6,436 nt of DNA from Nocardioides sp. GTDB lineage: Bacteria; Actinomycetota; Actinomycetes; Propionibacteriales; Nocardioidaceae. The translations under genes and the position numbers were made by a program. Shown in pieces: positions 5,125-6,436 of the stretch; positions within the stretch are counted from its first letter, which is position 1; every line of letters starts with the position of its first letter. Where the stretch lies: contig DOWL01000179.1 of NCBI GenBank assembly GCA_003519585.1, positions 11,443 to 17,878 on the forward strand. Reading direction: 5' to 3'. A model generated the notes under the pieces. That model had not been told where the DNA came from. It ran no database searches and was given only the letters and a program-made list of their open reading frames with translations.

Positions 5125-5153
5125 CTATGTCCACGTTTCCTTCCCGCGGTCAA
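5122..5153 (-). promoter_or_regulatory. Promoter of the reductase-desaturase operon
   Basis: On the minus strand, TTGACC (5153-5148) is a good -35, followed after 18 bases by CATAGT (5129-5124), or after 20 by TAGTTT (5127-5122), as the -10. The start of transcription would be near 5117, leaving an untranslated leader of about 34 bases that contains the GAAGG ribosome-binding site. The operator overlaps the -10 and start point. Confidence 0.55.
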
Positions 5154-5172
5154 CCGTTCCAGGGGTGACAGT

Positions 5173-5184
5173 GCACACATGTGC
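5173..5184. promoter_or_regulatory. Short palindrome upstream of the TetR-family gene
   Basis: GCACA-CA-TGTGC is a perfect 5-bp inverted repeat with a two-base centre, lying between a weak -35-like GTGACA (5165-5170) and the -10 TAGGCT of the regulator gene. It could be a second operator for autoregulation, but it does not resemble the larger palindrome at 5099-5124. Confidence 0.3.
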
Positions 5185-5190
5185 TCGGAC

Positions 5191-5203
5191 TAGGCTTGGT
5201 ACG
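5191..5203 (+). promoter_or_regulatory. -10 element of a leaderless promoter (TAGGCT-N6-GTG) for the TetR-family gene
   Basis: TAGGCT at 5191-5196 is followed after six bases by the GTG start codon, exactly as at 977-989. There is no Shine-Dalgarno before the GTG. Confidence 0.55.
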
Positions 5204-5838
5204 TGGCGGTGACCCGGGTCGAGCGCAAGGAGCAGACGCGGCGCGCGATCCTCGATGCAGCCCTCCGGCTGTGCGAGGACTCCTCGCTGGTCGCCCTCTC
5301 GCTGCGTCAGGTCGCCAAAGAGGTCGGGATCGTCCCGACCGCCTTCTACCGGCACTTCGACTCGATCGAGTCACTCGGACTGGCGCTGGTGGACGAGTCG
5401 TTCGTCTCGCTGCGCGCGATGCTGCGCGACATCCGGCGCGGCGACCCGGGCGCGGGCGCCCCGTCCCTGGCCAGCATCGTGGACCAGACCGTCGACACAC
5501 TCCAGGACCACGTACGCCAACACCGGTCACACTTCCTCTTCATCGCCCGCGAACGGGCCGCCGGGCCACGCTCGGTGCGCGAAGCCATCCGGCACGAGAT
5601 CGAGCTGTGCGAACGGGAGCTCGCGACCGACCTGGCGCGGCTTCCCGGGACCGAGAGCTGGTCCACCGACGACCTGCGGGTGCTGTCCGACCTGATCGTC
5701 ACCGCGATGGTCGCGACGGCCGAGGGGCTCACCGTGGCCGCCGGCCGGGCCGACGCCGAGAAGCAGATCGCCGAGACCGCCCGTACCCAACTCCGCATGG
5801 TGCTGATCGGCGCCCTCAACTGGCACTCGCGCGGCTGA
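5203..5838 (+). CDS. TetR-family regulator of FabR/DesT type (fatty-acid desaturation repressor)
   Basis: A 211-residue TetR-family repressor. The N-terminal DNA-binding domain covers about residues 9-55 (QTRRAILDAALRLCEDSSLV, then the helix-turn-helix LSLRQVAKEVGIVPTAFYRHF at 32-52). The stretch LSLRQVAKEVGIVPTAFYRHFD, then LGLALVDESF, closely parallels E. coli FabR ([21 protein letters not shown], then LGLTMVDES), and the C-terminal half keeps the FabR-like FLFIARERAAG, AIRHEIELCERELA and LRMVLIGALNW. FabR and Pseudomonas DesT sense acyl-CoA or acyl-ACP saturation and repress unsaturated-fatty-acid genes. This one is divergent from a desaturase/reductase operon with a FabR-like palindrome at its promoter, so the same role is inferred with fair confidence. 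The GTG start is set by the leaderless promoter, and the length is typical. The effector-binding pocket cannot be read from sequence alone. Confidence 0.88.
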   Translation: MAVTRVERKEQTRRAILDAALRLCEDSSLVALSLRQVAKEVGIVPTAFYRHFDSIESLGLALVDESFVSLRAMLRDIRRGDPGAGAPSLASIVDQTVDTLQDHVRQHRSHFLFIARERAAGPRSVREAIRHEIELCERELATDLARLPGTESWSTDDLRVLSDLIVTAMVATAEGLTVAAGRADAEKQIAETARTQLRMVLIGALNWHSRG

Positions 5839-5853
5839 CTCCCGTCGCACCAC

Positions 5854-5923
5854 CGGGATCGTCCGTGACGAAATGGCTGTGGAGAACGGCGTTCGTACAA
5901 CCACTTCGTCACGGACTATCCCG
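5854..5923. repeat. Long, nearly perfect inverted repeat after the TetR-family gene
   Basis: Arms 5854-5876 and 5901-5923 (23 bases each) are complementary at 21 positions; the left arm begins CGGGATCGTCCGTGACGAAA and the right arm ends TTCGTCACGGACTATCCCG. The 24-base centre adds TGT/ACA (5878-5880/5897-5899) and a GAAC-GGC-GTTC tip (5884-5894). It starts 15 bases after the repressor stop. It is suitable as a strong terminator but is much longer than needed for one, so a small mobile or repetitive palindromic element is an alternative. The rest of the 173-base spacer (5839-6011) contains no gene that I can support. Confidence 0.75.
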
Positions 5924-5952
5924 ACCTGTTCCCACGCGCGGCATCGGCGGAC

Positions 5953-5958
5953 TACTGT
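5953..5958 (+). promoter_or_regulatory. Possible -10 element for the metallophosphoesterase gene
   Basis: TACTGT fits TANNNT and would start a transcript near 5965, leaving a leader of roughly 47 bases. That leader contains GAGGGAG (6001-6007), a good ribosome-binding site. No convincing -35 was found, so this is tentative. Confidence 0.3.
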
Positions 5959-6011
5959 GCCGCCACCCGTCCTGCCGAAGGCGTCGGGACATCAGGGCGA
6001 GAGGGAGTCGG

Positions 6012-6436
6012 ATGCCGCAGCAACCATTCGGGGAGCCAGACGAGGGGACCGACGAGGACGGGAGCGGGTTCTCGCGCCGGCTTGTGCTGGGTGCCGGTGT
6101 CGCCGGCGGCCTCGCGGTCGGGACTGGAGCCCTCGATCCGGCCGAGGCGCGCCGCAAGCCAGACGGGCGGCACACCACCCTGGCCCGGACCCTGGTCAAG
6201 GGCCCGAAGGGCAAGCTCGGCTACCGCCCGATCGTGGTCGGGCCCGGCGAGCCCCACATCGTGCGCAACGAGATGGTCCGCCAGCTCCGTCGCCGGCCGG
6301 CCCCCGGCCAACGGCGGGGCATTCTCGCCATGGGTCAGCTCACCGACATGCACGTGCTGGACGCCCAGTCGCCGGCGCGCGTGGAGTTCCTCGACCGCTA
6401 CAACGACCCCGACTCGGCGTTCGCCTCGGTGCTGCC
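6012..6436 (+). CDS. Tat-exported metallophosphoesterase, TIGR03767/PPA1498-like (N-terminal part)
   Basis: The first 141 residues of a gene that runs off the right end of the window. The ATG at 6012 is preceded by GAGGGAG (6001-6007). Residues 1-20 are polar and acidic, followed by a twin-arginine signal: SRRLVLGAG at 21-29 with a Gly/Ala/Val-rich hydrophobic core, then ALDPAEA as a likely cleavage region before a basic mature N-terminus (RRKPDGRH). Further on, GILAMGQLTDMHVLDAQSPA carries the first metallophosphatase motif (D-x-H, in TDMH), followed by RVEFLDRYNDPDSAF, which I associate with the P. acnes PPA1498 family of Tat-dependent metallophosphoesterases. The product would hydrolyse phosphoesters outside the cytoplasmic membrane; its substrate is unknown. 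The remaining metal-binding motifs are beyond the window. It stands apart from the TetR-family gene, being separated by the long inverted repeat. Confidence 0.82.
   Translation, partial: MPQQPFGEPDEGTDEDGSGFSRRLVLGAGVAGGLAVGTGALDPAEARRKPDGRHTTLARTLVKGPKGKLGYRPIVVGPGEPHIVRNEMVRQLRRRPAPGQRRGILAMGQLTDMHVLDAQSPARVEFLDRYNDPDSAFASVL

Noticed and set aside
5084..5134. Upstream GTG start (5134) for the reductase
   Set aside because: It would add 17 residues encoded by the promoter and the operator palindrome and would lie upstream of the likely transcription start; ATG 5083 has a well-spaced GAAGG.
1..6436. CRISPR arrays, tRNA or rRNA genes, transposases, attachment sites
   Set aside because: No regularly spaced repeats, tRNA-like cloverleaf, rRNA sequence or transposase coding was seen by eye in any part of the window.

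Overview
The window comes from a high-GC actinobacterium. Codon third positions are almost all G or C, GTG starts are common, and several genes appear to be expressed from leaderless promoters. The content (Kgd followed by a DUF6104 protein, a DesA3-type desaturase with its reductase, and a twin-arginine metallophosphoesterase of the type known from Propionibacterium) best fits Nocardioidaceae/Propionibacteriales. The family assignment is inference.

Layout. Positions 1-644 hold the 3' end of the 2-oxoglutarate decarboxylase/dehydrogenase gene (kgd), followed by a 58-residue DUF6104 protein (770-946). Next is an acetoacetate-decarboxylase-like gene (989-1635) broken by a one-base frameshift directly after its presumed catalytic lysine. 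It is preceded by a KstR-like palindrome over a leaderless promoter and followed by a strong hairpin. On the minus strand lies a small 'Virulence_fact' family protein (1796-2089), divergent from an MmcQ/YjbR-family protein (2177-2587). An 81-residue helical protein of unknown function (2595-2840, minus) converges on the latter.

The core of the window is a fatty-acid desaturation module. On the minus strand are a ferredoxin-reductase-type electron-transfer protein (3995-5083) and a membrane acyl desaturase (2865-3986), tightly coupled: the Shine-Dalgarno of the second overlaps the stop of the first. They are divergent from a TetR-family repressor of the FabR/DesT type (5203-5838). A 26-bp palindrome at 5099-5124 sits on the -10/start region of the reductase promoter and resembles the FabR and DesT operators, so the three genes read as a self-contained, repressor-controlled desaturase switch.

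After the repressor there is a long, nearly perfect inverted repeat (5854-5923), and then the 5' part of a Tat-exported metallophosphoesterase (6012 to the window end). No tRNA, rRNA, CRISPR array or transposase was seen, and no gene-free stretch exceeds 300 bases. The most notable points are the DesT/FabR-like circuit, the KstR-like operator before a frameshifted decarboxylase homologue, the recurrent TAGGCT/CAGACT-N6/7-start architecture, and the 70-base hairpin.
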